DNA from: Cephalopachus bancanus
Lineage: Eukaryota > Chordata > Mammalia > Primates > Tarsiidae
Direction of reading: 5' to 3'
Assembly: GCA_027257055.1 (NCBI GenBank)
Contig: JAPVLO010000074.1
Location: 4,789,001 to 4,853,000, forward strand
Length of the DNA stretch: 64,000 nt
Shown here one piece after another: positions 1-11,109 of this stretch. Under the pieces are notes generated by a model. That model was not told the origin of the DNA. It saw nothing but the letters and a program-made list of their open reading frames with translations, and ran no database searches. Position 1 is the first letter of the stretch, and every line of letters starts with the position of its first letter. The position numbers and the translations under genes were made by a program.

Positions 1-125
1 ATCATTTGGTGTTCTTGAATTTCAAGGCTCCATATTTTGATTTTTTCATTTCAAAAATGAAATTCTGTCATATATTTTGTTGAATGTTTTCTTTGTCATG
101 CAGATGATTTCTAATTTGATGCAAT
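1..125. other. Unassigned flank
   Basis: This AT-rich stretch lies to the left of the inverted L1 arm. It may be the L1 insertion flank or a more diverged part of the same L1. No frame or motif is recognisable. Confidence 0.3.
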
Positions 126-660
126 GTTTATTTTTGGTGGTGCTGCATGTGTGTTTGGTGTCATATCTGTGAAATTCTTGCCAAGATCAACGTCATGGAG
201 CTTTTTCTCTATATTTTCTCTTTTTTCTTTTCTTTTTTTTTGTTGGTTGGAGTCTCACTCTGTCGCCCAGACTGGAGTGAAGTGGCCGCTCCCGGCCACC
301 GCAGCCTCGACCTGCTGGGCTCCGGCGATCCTTCCGCCTTAGCCTTCCTTTATGGTGTAGGATAAGGATCAAATTTTATTCTTTTTCATGTAGATATCCA
401 GTTTTTCCAAAACTACTTGTGGAAGAGACTATTCTTTTTCCATTGTGTGTTCTTGACATCTTTTTCAAAGATTAGTTGACTATATATTCGTGAGTTTATT
501 TCTGGGCTGTTTAACCGATTCCATTGGTGGGTATGTTTGTCTTTACACCAGTACCTTAATGTTTTGATTACTATAGACTTTTAATATACTATGAAATCAG
601 GAAGTGCAATACCTCCAACTTTGTTCCTACTTCTCAAAATTGATTTTAGTTATTCGTGAA
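126..660 (-). mobile_element. LINE-1 ORF2 fragment, inverted 5' arm
   Basis: Read on the minus strand, this matches the L1 ORF2 stretch upstream of the C-terminal region; the sense order runs through the 'AKAILSKKNKAGG'-like and 'DFKLYYKAI'-like blocks. Stops and indels are frequent, so it is a dead fragment. About 70 bp of L1 sequence is missing where a partial Alu (221-348) interrupts it. At about 660 the orientation flips and ORF2 continues on the plus strand. Confidence 0.7.
221..348 (-). mobile_element. Alu right-arm fragment
   Basis: A T-rich tract is followed by the antisense Alu right arm. It includes the lineage-typical GTGGCCGCTCCCGGCCAC block and the CAGCCTCGACCTGCTGGG block. It stops after about 125 bp where L1 sequence resumes, so only the 3' half is present. 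I see no clear TSD. Confidence 0.85.
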
Positions 661-1612
661 ACTATCAAGAGTGAAAAAGCAACCTATAGAATGGAAGAAA
701 ATATTTGAAAACTTTGTATCTTATATGGAGTCAGTCTCCAAAATATGTAAGAAATTTCTACAACTCAATAAAAAAACTAATAACCAAATTAAAAATGGGC
801 TAGCTACATGAAAAGACATTTTTTCAAAAACATAATAATGGCCAATAAATATATTTTTTAAAAGTTCAACATCATTAGTCATCATATAAATGCAAATCAA
901 AATTACAATGAGATATCATCTCACACCTGTCAGAATGGCTATTATAAAAAAAGAAAAAAGTGCAGGCAAAAATGTAGAGAAATTGGAGTCATTGGATATC
1001 GTTGAAGGGAATGTTAAATAGTATAGCCACTACAAAAAAAACAATATAGAGTTCTGGTTAAAAAATAAACTATCACATAATCCATAAATATCCCACTTGT
1101 ATGTATTTATCCAAAAGATTTGAAATTAAGATTGTGAAGAGGTATTAGCACTCTCATGTTCACCATAGTCAAGATGTAGAAACAACCTAAGTGTCCATGG
1201 ATGGATAAATAGGTAAATAAAATGTGGTATATAAATCTAATGGAATACTATTAAGTCTTACAAAAGAAATTGCAACAAAATGGATAAACCTTGAGGACAT
1301 TATACTAAGTAAAATAAGCTAGTCACAGAAGAACAAACACTGCCTGATTCCACTTACAGAAGGTACCTAAAATAGTCAAATTCATAGATTCATTGAGTGG
1401 AATGGTGGTTGCCAGTGACTGGGGAAGGGGGAAATGGGATTTACTAATTGATAGGCAAAAAGTTTCAGTTAAGCAAAATAAATAAGCTCTAGAGATCTAC
1501 TATAGAATATTGTACCTATCATAAACAATAATGTATTGTGAACTCAAAAATTTGTCTAGGGAGTAGACCTCATGTTGTGTCCTTGTGATAATAAAATACA
1601 ATGTAAAGTGAG
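661..1612 (+). mobile_element. LINE-1 3' end (ORF2 C-terminus plus 3'UTR)
   Basis: The plus strand carries the decayed ORF2 C-terminal block; '[13 protein letters not shown]' is readable near 910-945. The L1 3'UTR signature TGGTGGTTGCCAGTGACTGG follows near 1400. The end lies near the AATAAAATA at about 1590-1600. Many frame breaks mark an old L1M/L1PB-age element. It is the 3' partner of the inverted arm at 126-660. Confidence 0.8.
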
Positions 1613-4600
1613 AGTAAGAAAAATGTACAGTGTAGTCTTTTCCATCTTCAAAAGAAAAACAAAATCTACCGGATAATCAAGTGGGCACTGCAAAATGTAG
1701 GCCTTTCTAAAGAAGAATTCATCTTCAATATCCACTCATTATTTACTAAGCATTTACTTATTTCTGCCATAAGGAATGCATTCAGGAGCAAGGTACAATA
1801 TAGCTATTAAATATAAAGTTTGAAAATTGAATGTTCTGTAGGAATCATTTAACTCAACTGTTTCATTCAACAAATGAAAAATCTATTTTAAAAAACAGGC
1901 ATTCAAAGTCACCTCAGTCCTAAATCTCTTACATCTAGATCAATATGCTGCCACAGCAAAAGTCTACCTATTTTCAAAACATTTGTTGTTTAATACTTCT
2001 TCTCTATAGCATTTAATGCCAGCAGGCCATCACGCCACACATTCAATTTAGAGGTAAAGAATCCTGTCTCAGCCAGATGATTTTTCATGTATGAATGCAA
2101 CAGAGAGGTGTTTTCAGACACTCAAAAATGAATGGACATTTTTCTTAAAATATAACTTTCTTGACAAAAGTACATAAAGACATTAGTAAACCTAAGAATA
2201 TACAAATGACCACTCCTTTAAAAAATGTATTTATTCAATCATGCTCTCATTATTTTATTGCCTTTAGTCTTTAAAAAATATAAATCACACATGCTTTAAA
2301 TTCCCCATGCTTCACAGAGAGACACATTCTCTATTGAAACTGTTTACACATTACTGTGTTGCCCTCATTTATTGGCTTTGTGCATCAGCAACTACCTTAA
2401 AGATTCACCAGGCATAATGTCATATTATTATCATATGTAACAAAACATAATTACATAACGCCTACAAATAATGAAGTGTTCTCTTCTTGCCAAAAAAGCA
2501 TAGGGAATAAAATTAATTTTCTGTCAAATAGAAAATCTTCCTTCATGGAACTATTACAAAATATCAAACCTTTGTTCAAAAGCCAAATTATTTTCTGGGA
2601 AAAGTTTTCATGTTATTTGAAAGTTGAATACAATTCTTTAGAAATGGAAGATGGTTACCTCACAATTTTTAATGTTTGTTCTACCTTTGAGTTTTATTTT
2701 TGTATCTTAGGCATTTAAAGACAGCATCCAACAAATTAGTACTAGCTTTGAAAAACACTTTTGTTGCTTTATTTTTAGCATTCCACTTATTGTCCATTAA
2801 GTTCCACTATTGCTATTCTTAATACATACATATGGCTCCATTGTGAGCAAAGTGATTTCATTCTCTCCATTTCCATGAAATGCAGAACCACATGTATTAG
2901 ATATCTTACTTTAAAAAAAATGGAAAATCTCAAATAATTAAACAATTTATTTGAACTTAATGCCATTAGTGGCAGACCAAATTCTTTTGCTTGCATATTT
3001 GTATCCCACCTGCTCATGGAATGACCCTTTTGTCTCCTTAATTTCGAATCAATTTTATAGCCTTCTTTTTATAAACAATCTTATTTAGGAGTCATCATTT
3101 TTGTCTTATCTCTATCATGGATTCTGATTGGTTTGAGGAGTAAAAAAATTAAAGTATATTTTTCAAAAAAAGAAAGTGATGCCTCATACAAATAAAGAAT
3201 TGTAAAATATTTTATTTAACTCATTAGTAATAGATCGTCATTAAGATGTTATGATTGATTCAAAGAGCATTCTAGAAGCTTGATTATTCATGGGATGGTA
3301 AAATTCCTGGGTTAGATACAAAATTAAAACATGCCCCATGAGGCATAAACATCGGGGCTGATTTGTTTCATCAGAGAGAAATTATTTGTATCTCCACTTG
3401 ACAAAATTATTTAAGTCAACATATAGCTGCATTAAGTATATGATTTCTGTCAAGTGTAAACAGCTGGTCGATCTATCCATACAACTTTTTGGTAGCCTTC
3501 ACTCCCAAATGCCATTTAAGAACGTGCCACCCACCCTTTTGCCTTACACTCAACTTTCACATAATTTTTCTACCAGGGGTAATTTTTAAATTGGGCAAAT
3601 GTCCTCAAAATTTAGAAACAGATTTTTATGTAGGGTCAAAAATGTGTATTATTCTCCCTGAAACCAACGCTATGCATGTCTAACTCAGACTCCCCATCTT
3701 TTTCTGCAATTTTTCTTGAAATCTATAGAAGTAGGATGGGCAAATTTAATAAAGGTAGTTATTGGATTTCACAGGAATGTTATTGAAATGAACTTTAAAA
3801 TGTGTGTAACTGATAAATCACACTTTCTCTTTAAAATATAAAGAAGAAAAATAGACAAGTAGTGAAAGAGCTTGTATCTGTGAACAAGGAGGAATTTTTT
3901 TTTAGAAAGCCAACAGGTGGAGTAGCAATTATAATTAAATACGAATACTTCTGACAGTGGTTAGGTTTCTTTAAAGGTCATAAGATGGTCTAAGTCTTTA
4001 CATAATCATTTGTATTTCTCTGTTAAAACTCAGTTCCAAGAAAACTTAGATGTAATTACTTCCACGTTTGAAATTTGTGTAATGAATTGCTGATTGAAAT
4101 TCAATGACTTTCACAAGTCTGATTTTTTCCCATGTCAGTTTCTTTGAAGATGTATTGATGTTGAGAAAATGATTCAAACCTTTGAATCCAATTCAACATA
4201 GTATATGCAATTTTCAGTTCATTGAAGCAGAATTGAGCTCAAATATGTGGATTGGCATTTATATCTATAGGCAGGGGAATATCTTTCCTTATCTTTTTAG
4301 GTTTCAATCTACAAAGTATTTTGACTACTTAGAACATTCCTTTTAATCAACTTTGAAGATAGATTCAATCAGAAATATTTGCTAAAATTATTGGAAACAT
4401 TTTTAACCCATTTCTGATAAAAGAAAAAAAATTGACTTCCTAATGGACATCACCATAGTAGTAGAGAATACTGATATTCCTTGGGGAAAAAGTGGAAACT
4501 AGATTTGCGTACAACCACTCCTAATAGTTTAAAACATATATTAAAATGTGCATCTGAAAATAAAGGAGTCGTATTACTAGAAAAAGCAGTCTAGATAAAA

Positions 4601-5130
4601 CTCTAAATGATTTTTCTCTAATACAAAAAAAAAAAAAAAACCTCTAATGAGTGATTGGGCAGGAAAAAAAAAGACTAATATACAAGAAAATCTCATTGAA
4701 AATTCCAGACCCATAATTGCCCTTGACACATGAAGGGTTGTTATTCCCTGGGATTCTAATTCTCATTGCCACGTTCCACCTTTGAAACTCTCCCAAACCC
4801 TTACGTATGCTGGCTGCTTTCTGCTTTCTTCCTTCTCCAAGTTTTCTAGATCTTCATTACCAGCTCTAACAGTTCCGGCCACCATGGTGCCTTTACATAA
4901 TGAGGCTAGAATCAGGAGAAGGGGGAATTCCAAATAGGTAGTGTCAGGACATACCTCAGAGAAAGGATAGGGATGATATTTTTATATTATATTACATTAA
5001 ATATTATTCTATACTGTAGCATATTTACCTTATACTATATCATAATTATAGTTATTATTTCTTCCTGTTACCAATGATACCACTTCAAGTTTTTTTTTTT
5101 CTTCCACTGCCATCAGTAGAGAAGAAACTA
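1613..5130. other. AT-rich sequence without recognised features
   Basis: About 3.5 kb with no recognised gene, Alu or intact repeat. It holds short homopolymers, including an A18 run at about 4624-4641, an AT-rich stretch near 4980-5050 and a T-run near 5088-5100. The open frames here (for example 2476-2718 and 3386-3589) are short, AT-driven and lack any family signature. Confidence 0.5.
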
Positions 5131-5515
5131 GAACACTGGAACCACTTCACATTGCAACCACGCCTCATGCTTTAGCAATCACGAATTATCTTTCCTTCCC
5201 ACCATGCTGCACATTGTTTTATGGCTTGATCTTTACTCACACTGCTTTGTGTGCTGAGAAAATCTTTGCACTTTTTTTCACCTTTCTAACTTGAACTCCT
5301 AAGTCACTTCTTGCAGAAGCCTGCTCTGTACCCAGCCCGTGATGAATGCCCGTCTGGATGTTCTCATGGTACTCACATGCCCTCTATTCAAAACACTCCC
5401 GGCATTATGTTGGAATTACCTATCAAGGTGTATTAAAGGGACGCTTCAGAGTTTTTTCTCATGTGTTGTATTCCCTATGCTCCCTGCATGGTCAGTGCAT
5501 AACTGTGGCTCAACA
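5131..5515 (+). mobile_element. L2-like ancient LINE fragment
   Basis: Wording typical of the L2 3' region is present in order: a CACGCCTCATGCTTTAGC-like block, then CTTTGCAC, then a 'cacttcttgcagaagcc' block near 5300. It is highly diverged, consistent with a Mesozoic insertion. The assignment rests on recall of the L2 consensus only. Confidence 0.45.
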
Positions 5516-5539
5516 AGACTATGTTGATTAGAATTAAAC

Positions 5540-6123
5540 AAAACTGAAATAAGAAGGAATAGGAGACAAAAATAAAAGATACACTTATCAGCCAAGACTT
5601 ACCAGGAAGACCGAGTTTGAGTGTCTCTTCTGTACTGAGGCTCAGGGAGAGAACACTATGGACTTCTGTGACTTGTTTTGGCCAATAGTAAGGAGGCAGA
5701 AGTGTTGTTGGGGTACAGACCTTAGTGGCTTTGCTTGTTTCTTTTTGTTCTATTTTGCCTCTGCTTCTGCCACAAGAAGGCCATGTTTCCCCTACTGTAC
5801 ATTCAACATTCACTTCAGAACACTTCTGTGACTGTATGTCTGGGTCACACCAAGTAATTCTGAGACACCAGCTGAATGTCCTACAACTCGATTCAATTCT
5901 GACACTAACCATAGTGCATACTCCCGCTGGTAAGTGCTTGGTCCCTGTCACCCCCCCTTCAGCTGCCAATGACAAGTAGTGGGTTTCCAGGTTACCTTTC
6001 TTCTGACTTGAACAAATCAGAAGTTCTTATGCCCCTGTTCTCAGGTTTGAGGAATTTGCTATAGCAGTTCACAGAACTCACGGAAGCACATTTTCCCATG
6101 TATGACATGATAAAGAATAAAGT
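5540..6123. other. Old repeat-like sequence, unassigned
   Basis: The part from 5850 to 6110 (GAGACACCAGCTGAATGTCC, then TTTGAGGAATTTGCTATAGC) reads like an old interspersed repeat, possibly internal ERVL/MaLR sequence, but I cannot name it. A 166-codon frame on the minus strand (5475-5975) has no recognisable domain and ends in a hydrophobic, T-rich-derived tail, so I treat it as chance. Confidence 0.3.
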
Positions 6124-6308
6124 TGGCTATGGCTTGGATATTTAATCCCCAATGTTGGAGGTGGGGCCTAATGGAAAGTATTTGGGTCATGGAAAGTAAA
6201 TCCTTCATGAAATGATTAATGACTTCCCTGGGGGTAGGGAGGGAGGTAGTTCTTGAGGTTTTGCTCTGTTAGTTCTTCCAAAAGCCGATTGTTAAAAAGA
6301 GCCTGGCA

Positions 6309-6607
6309 GACAGGACTTGGTGACTCAGTTTGTAATCCCAGGACTTTGGGTGGCCGAGGTGAGTTGATTGCCTGAGCCCGCAGTTCAAGACCAGCCAGGT
6401 AACTTGGTGAGACCTCGTCTCTGTAATAAGATCAAAAATTAGCCAGGCATGGTAGTATGCCTGTAGTTCCGGCTACTTGTAAGGCAGAGACAGAAGGATA
6501 GCCGGAGACCAGCAGGTAGATGTGGGTAGACACTGGGGTAGACGTGAGTGTGCCAATGAACTCCAGCCTGGGAGGCAGAGTGAGACTCCAACTCAAAAAA
6601 AAAAAGA
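6309..6607 (+). mobile_element. Alu, older lineage subtype (first of a tandem pair)
   Basis: A full-length dimeric Alu with several substitutions. Its right arm has the older form with the CACTGGGGTAGACGTGAG block rather than the palindromic GTGGCCGGGAGCGGCCAC. The 3' end is GACTCCAACTC plus an A-run. The left TSD is AAAAAGAGCCTGGCA at 6294-6308. Confidence 0.9.
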
Positions 6608-6871
6608 CTGTAATCCCGCGCCTTTGGGAGGCTGAGATGAGTGGATTGCCTGAGCCCAAGGGTTCGAGACCCGCCTGGGCAGCAAGACCTCATCTCTACA
6701 ATAAATCAAAAAATCAGCCGGGCGTGGTAGCACATGCCTGTATTCCGGCTACTTGGAAGGCTGAGGCAGAAGGATCGCCGGAGCCCAGCAGGCGAGGCTG
6801 CGGTGGCCGGGAGCGGCCACTGCACTCCAGTCTGGGTGACCCAGTGAGACTCCAACTCAAAAAAAAAAAAA
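6608..6871 (+). mobile_element. Alu, young subtype (second of a tandem pair)
   Basis: It starts directly after the A-run of the first Alu, at CTGTAATCCCGCGCC, so it lacks about 22 nt of the Alu 5' end. It carries the young GTGGCCGGGAGCGGCCAC palindrome (6803-6820) and the 'gggcagcaagacc' deletion variant. The right TSD copy (6872-6886) follows its A-tail. Confidence 0.9.
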
Positions 6872-6912
6872 AAAAAGAGCCTGGCATCTTTCATCTTTCT
6901 CCCCCCAACTCT

Positions 6913-6942
6913 CTGTGTGTGTGTGTGTGTGTGTGTGTGTCT
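6913..6942. repeat. (TG)n microsatellite
   Basis: About 14 TG dinucleotide units inside the MaLR LTR, replacing its usual TC-rich tract. Confidence 0.95.
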
Positions 6943-7149
6943 TGCTCTGTCTTCTTGTGATCTCTGTGTACACCGGCTCCCTTTCTCTTATCAGCATGAG
7001 TAGAAACTGCTGGAGGCCCTCACCAGAAGCAAATATTGGTGCTGTGGTTCTTGTACAGCTTGCAGAGCCATGAACCAAATAAACATCTTTTCCTTATAAA
7101 TTATTCAGCCTCAGGTATTCCTTTCTAGCAACATAAATGGACTAAGACA

Positions 7150-7468
7150 CAAGATGAACAGCTAGATTAAGAGATATTTAAGGCAAGATCTGAAAGAATT
7201 CCAAGGACAGGAACTTTTGTTCCTCCAGGCATTTGGCTGTTGTCAGCCAGAAGCTCTTTGAATCTTATATATTTGGGATTTTTATGGAGTTTTGTCACAT
7301 AGACATGATTGACTATAACTACATTTCCAACTCCTCTCCATTCTTGGGAAATTAAGTTGGAAGACATGGAAGTTCTAAACCTCCAGTCTTAGCTTTGACT
7401 TTTTTTCTGGCAACCAGAGCCATTCAAAAGCCCAACGAAAAGTCAGTCACCTCATTAGAACATAAGGT
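7150..7468. other. Unassigned spacer
   Basis: About 320 bp between the MaLR LTR and the next Alu. I see no recognised repeat, gene or motif. Confidence 0.4.
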
Positions 7469-7812
7469 GGGCCATGCTCGGTGGCTCAGCCTGTCATCCC
7501 AACACTTTGGGAGGACAAGGCAAGTGGATTACCTGAGCCTGCGGGTTCGAGACCCACCTGGGCAACTTGGTGAGACCTTGTCTCTGCAATAAATAAAAAA
7601 TTAGCCAGGTGTGGTAGTGCGTGCCTGGAGCTCCGGCTACTTGGAAGGGTGAGGTGGAAGGTCGACATTGGGGTGGCAGGGAGCGTGCCTCTGCACTCCA
7701 GTCTGGGCAACAGAGTAAGATGCCAACTCGAAAGAAAGAAGAAAGAAAGACAGAAAGAAAGAATGATGGAAGGAAGGAAAGAAGAACGCAAGGAAGGAAG
7801 GAAAGAAAAAAA
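7469..7812 (+). mobile_element. Alu with right-arm deletion and (GAAA)n tail
   Basis: A full left arm from ATGCTCGGTGGCTCAGCC. The right arm has lost the segment around 'atcgccggagcccagcagg'. The 3' end GCCAACTC continues into a GAAA/GGAA-rich tail running to about 7812, an expanded Alu tail microsatellite. Confidence 0.9.
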
Positions 7813-7966
7813 ATAAGGTGCTCCAGTTACCCAGGAAATACTCAGGAATTTAGAGACTTAGAGTATCAGAAATCAGGGTAAAAGACTGAATATTAGAACA
7901 AAAGATTATCTTAACCATCCTGATAGCTCAGGCAATTGCAAGGGTTTAGGAAGCTCTGTGCCAGAA

Positions 7967-7968
<2 letters not shown>

Positions 7969-8006
<38 letters not shown>

Positions 8007-8008
8007 GT
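7969..8008. repeat. (GT)n microsatellite
   Basis: About 20 alternating GT units with one C interruption, followed by an AT-rich block (ATAATATATAATTATTATTA). Confidence 0.95.
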
Positions 8009-8044
8009 GTATAATATATAATTATTATTATTTCACACCTGTCC

Positions 8045-8300
8045 AGTTCCTCAGCCCCAGGAGGTTGAGAGGCACGTGGAACAGATGTGTCCCAGCCAGT
8101 GCTAACCAATCTACAGTCCTGAAAATAGAATCAGAAATGTTCCATGGTCACAACCTAAAGCAAAGCTGCCCAACCAAGTCCAGCCTAGACACACCCAACC
8201 GTAGTCAACCCACAGATTCAGGAACAGCAAAATGCTTGTCTTAAGTTGCTGCACTTTGGGGTCATTTTTATATAACGCAGAACAAATACAGATATAAACA
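8045..8300 (+). mobile_element. MLT1-like LTR 3' part
   Basis: Near 8240-8285 the sequence reads TTAAGTTGCTGCACTTTGGG and then 'ttatataacgcagaacaa'. This resembles the conserved 3' end of MLT1-type LTRs ('taagccactgagttttgggg ... ttacgcagcaa'). It is highly diverged and the 5' boundary is not visible. Confidence 0.45.
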
Positions 8301-8454
8301 CACACGTTATGATGGAAGAATGATCAATGGTCAGCAGGTTATTTAAAACATGAAAAGACATTCTAATTTTTAGTTATAAAACTACAAAAAGAATGCAATT
8401 AAACAACTAGTGGTTAGATATACATATTCTGGTCCTATACAGATATAAGAACCC

Positions 8455-8645
8455 CAGATCTGCCTCTTGGCAGTTTCAAGATCTTGAACATCTTACTGGC
8501 AACTCTGAGTCTCAATTTCCTTATCTGTAAAATGAGAAAATAAGTGCATTTACCTCAAAGTGTTTTCACAAATATTGCATAGAAAGCATGTGAAAAGTTT
8601 AACACAATGCCCGTCAAGTATCAACCACTAAATAAACATGAATCC
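8455..8645 (+). mobile_element. MIR SINE
   Basis: The MIR core order is intact: TCTCAATTTCCTTATCTG, then GTAAAATGAGAAAATAAG, then 'acacaatgcccgtcaagtat' and 'ctaaataaac'. Its 3' end is also the start of the segment duplicated at 48830, so this locus carries the ancestral flank of that copy. Confidence 0.75.
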
Positions 8646-8763
8646 CTATTTATAAATCTGTAAGATGTCCAAGATGGTGGTTAATACACATTGTTGATTA
8701 AGCGTATGGTGAATGGTTTTTATATTTAAAAAAATTAAAGACTTTCTAAAAAATAAAGTATTG
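8646..8763 (+). other. Unique flank carried with the Alu to 48.8 kb
   Basis: This lies between the MIR and the Alu. Together with 8614-8645 it aligns over about 150 bp with 48834-48981 at roughly 88% identity by hand. It is the probable 5'-transduced part of the copy at 48830-49267. Confidence 0.8.
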
Positions 8764-9068
8764 GGGCCAGGTTTGGTGGCTCAGCCTATAATCCCAGCAT
8801 TTTGGGAGGCCAAGGCAGGTGGATTACCAGAGCCTATGGGTTGAAGACCAGCCTGGGCAACTCAGCGAGACCTCGTCCCTACAATAATCAAAAAATTAGG
8901 TGGGTGTAGTAGCGCTCACCTGTTGTTCCAGCTACTTGGAAGGCTGAGACAGAAGGATCACCTGAGCACAGCAGGTCGATGCTGGGGTGACCGTGAGTGT
9001 GCCACTGCATTCTAGCCTGGGTAACAGAGTAAGACTAAAACTCAATAATAATAATATAATAATAATAT
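8764..9068 (+). mobile_element. Alu, older lineage subtype (candidate source locus)
   Basis: Full length, with an unusual 5' end GGGCCAGGTTTGGTGGCTC and an (ATA)n-type tail. It shares 'cagcctataat' and 'gctgagacagaaggatcac' with the Alu at 48982. The right arm has the older CTGGGGTGACCGTGAGTGTG form. Confidence 0.9.
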
Positions 9069-9179
9069 TGACAATGAGAATACCACATGCCTGTAATTAT
9101 AAGTTATGACCAAAGCTTTTTTTTTTTTTAAGTGTATGCACTCTGAACATAAAACAAAAAACAAGATAGAGAAACGAAC

Positions 9180-9415
9180 AAAGACCATGGACTTTGGGCT
9201 CAGTTCTGACTTCCTCTCTCGGTCACACAGTTCCATCACTTACAAGCTATGTGATGTTAAACAACATCTTAAACATCATTCCAGTTTTTTCAACTTTTAA
9301 ATAGGGAAAATAACACACAACGTACATAGTTGCCATAAAGAGTAAATGTGATGCTGCCTATAAAGCAACTGGCTCATTTCCTCACACATGCTGGGTGTAA
9401 AATAAATGATAACTT
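9180..9415 (+). mobile_element. MIR SINE
   Basis: The order is MIR-like: 'tgggctcagttctgacttcc', 'cacttacaagctatgtgatg', 'aaatagggaaaataac', 'ctgggtgtaaaataaatgat'. Diverged but recognisable. Confidence 0.65.
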
Positions 9416-10338
9416 CCTTCCTGGTACCCTGAGGTTAGGAGATGGTTTTCCTTTTGGGCTCTTATTTCTCCAACAGTTGCAGATATTGAGCTAAGGTAAT
9501 GGTTCCACTTAGATGAACATTTTCCCAATTAAGATGAAAAACAAATCAGTAATTTGTCATTGTTTAGAGAAAGAGCCTCGTTGTCACACAGAATGTTTTC
9601 CTTTCCCAGCCGTGTGTTTGTTATTATGTGGACACACTTGCTGCAAAATGAAAGTGGTTATTATCGAACTACAGTCATACGTACACGTCTTCTGGAGGAT
9701 GCTAAAATAACAAAAGCAAAGAATGTGATTTTCTTCTAAGAGATCTGCTTTCAATAAAAACGTGGATTGAGTTTTATATCTGCATCCTGTCATCTGCAAT
9801 TGCCTTTATTTTCTTAACTGCTGCCCGGAGTACCCTTCGAAGTCCCTGAGGTGCCATGGTATTTCCTTGCTGGCCCACACAAGGGACCTTTATTTCTGAA
9901 TCACTCATCGAGGAGTTAACTAAATAAAAACGAATGTGCTTGTGACACTTTGAAGTAAATGTTTTTTCTGTTATATGCCAGCTGTCCAAGCAGATATTTG
10001 ACTCAAATTGATTTCATTGACAATGTTGGGTTTGGATTTATGTTATTTTTACTGAAATTTACTTATGTAATTCAATATTTATTAGCATGAAAAGTAAGTA
10101 GAGTGAACAAATTACTTCTTTTTCTTATGGAAGTCTCTGTCTCCTTCAAAGACAAAAAATTGTTCCCACTTATTTCTCTGTAAATACTCTAACTGAATTA
10201 TTTTATTGCCAAGAAAATTTTCCAAGTAATTTTTTTTTTGTTAATCCATTAATAAACATGCTTCTGACAGATGGAGCTTTTCTTGCAATTAATGTTATAT
10301 TTGCCTAAAAATAAGATCAAATCTTCTCTATTCTCAAA
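9416..10338. other. Unassigned sequence
   Basis: About 900 bp with no recognised repeat. A minus-strand frame (9774-9989, 71 codons) ending near 9774 looks mildly protein-like (lysine/arginine-rich end), but it has no recognisable domain or splice context. Confidence 0.4.
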
Positions 10339-10348
10339 ACAAAATATT

Positions 10349-10641
10349 TTTTTTTTTTTTTTGAGTCGGAGTCTCACGCTGTCACCCAGACTGGAGGGCA
10401 GTGGCCGCTCCCGGCCACCGCAGCCTCGACCTGCCGGGCTCCGGCGATCCTTCCGCCTCAGCCTTCCAAGTAGCTGGAACTACAGGCGCGCACTACCACG
10501 CCCGGCTAATTTTTGATTTATTGCAGAGATGAGGTCTTGCCAAGTTGCCCAGGTGGGTCTCGAACCCGCAGGCTCAGGCAATCAACTCACCTCGGCTTCC
10601 CAAAGTGCTGGGATTACAGGCTGAGCCACCAAGCCCGGCCT
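10349..10641 (-). mobile_element. Alu, young subtype
   Basis: Full length and antisense, with a T-tract then GAGTCGGAGTCTCACGCTG. The right-arm palindrome is at 10401-10418. It is flanked by the TSD ACAAAATATT (10339-10348 and 10642-10651). Confidence 0.95.
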
Positions 10642-10651
10642 ACAAAATATT

Positions 10652-11109
10652 CTTATTGCTGACTGAGGCTAAGAACCCGTTGACTTCGTTCATTCCCAGA
10701 TCTGTTACGAGCGTGACCTTCAACTCCTTCTTGGCCCTTGGAGCTGGTCGTAAGCCTGGAGATGTCTCATCTTCAATTGAGTTAGCTGTTTTAAGTATCC
10801 TGAAGGATTCTTAGTACGAAGAAAAATAGCTTTTAGTTGCTTGACTCCCAAAACAATAATATATTTCAAGTAGAGATAAGTGTGTGGCTACTCTCTAACC
10901 CTGGAAAGTTTCTGCCCTGAGTTGGAAGTACCTCATACCACCTTTAGTGCAAATGCAACTCTGACGGGTCTCAGGGAAATTCTCACTGCAGCAATGAGTA
11001 ACAAATAAACGAGGGTAAATGTATTCTTTTCTTATTTTATTCTGTTTTTCATTGTGAAAAAAATTCAAGCCTACAGAAATCAATAAAATAACCATCAAAG
11101 TGCTTATAA
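10652..11109. other. Unassigned sequence
   Basis: No recognised repeat or gene. Short frames on both strands have no supporting signature. Confidence 0.4.

Larger units (their letters stand above)
6125..7149 (+). mobile_element. MaLR LTR (MST/MLT1A-like), split by two Alus
   Basis: The left part (TTGGAGGTGGGGCCTAATGG near 6155) and right part (CCTCACCAGAAGCA near 7018, AATAAA near 7078, GGACTAAGACA near 7139) are in the order of an MST/MLT1-type LTR. The Alu pair interrupts it at GAGCCTGGCA. Without the Alus the LTR is about 430 bp, a normal length. A (TG)n run occupies the usual pyrimidine-rich part. Confidence 0.75.

Noticed and set aside
5475..5975. 166-codon open frame on the minus strand
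   Set aside because: No domain, no splice or promoter context, and the surrounding DNA reads like old repeat sequence. Frames of this length are expected in 64 kb of six-frame sequence.
7726..7812. GAAA/GGAA-rich tract as an independent satellite
   Set aside because: It is continuous with the Alu 3' end and is the expanded tail of that Alu.
9774..9989. 71-codon minus frame with a basic, helix-like end
   Set aside because: It looks protein-like, but nothing else supports an exon and no family is recognised.
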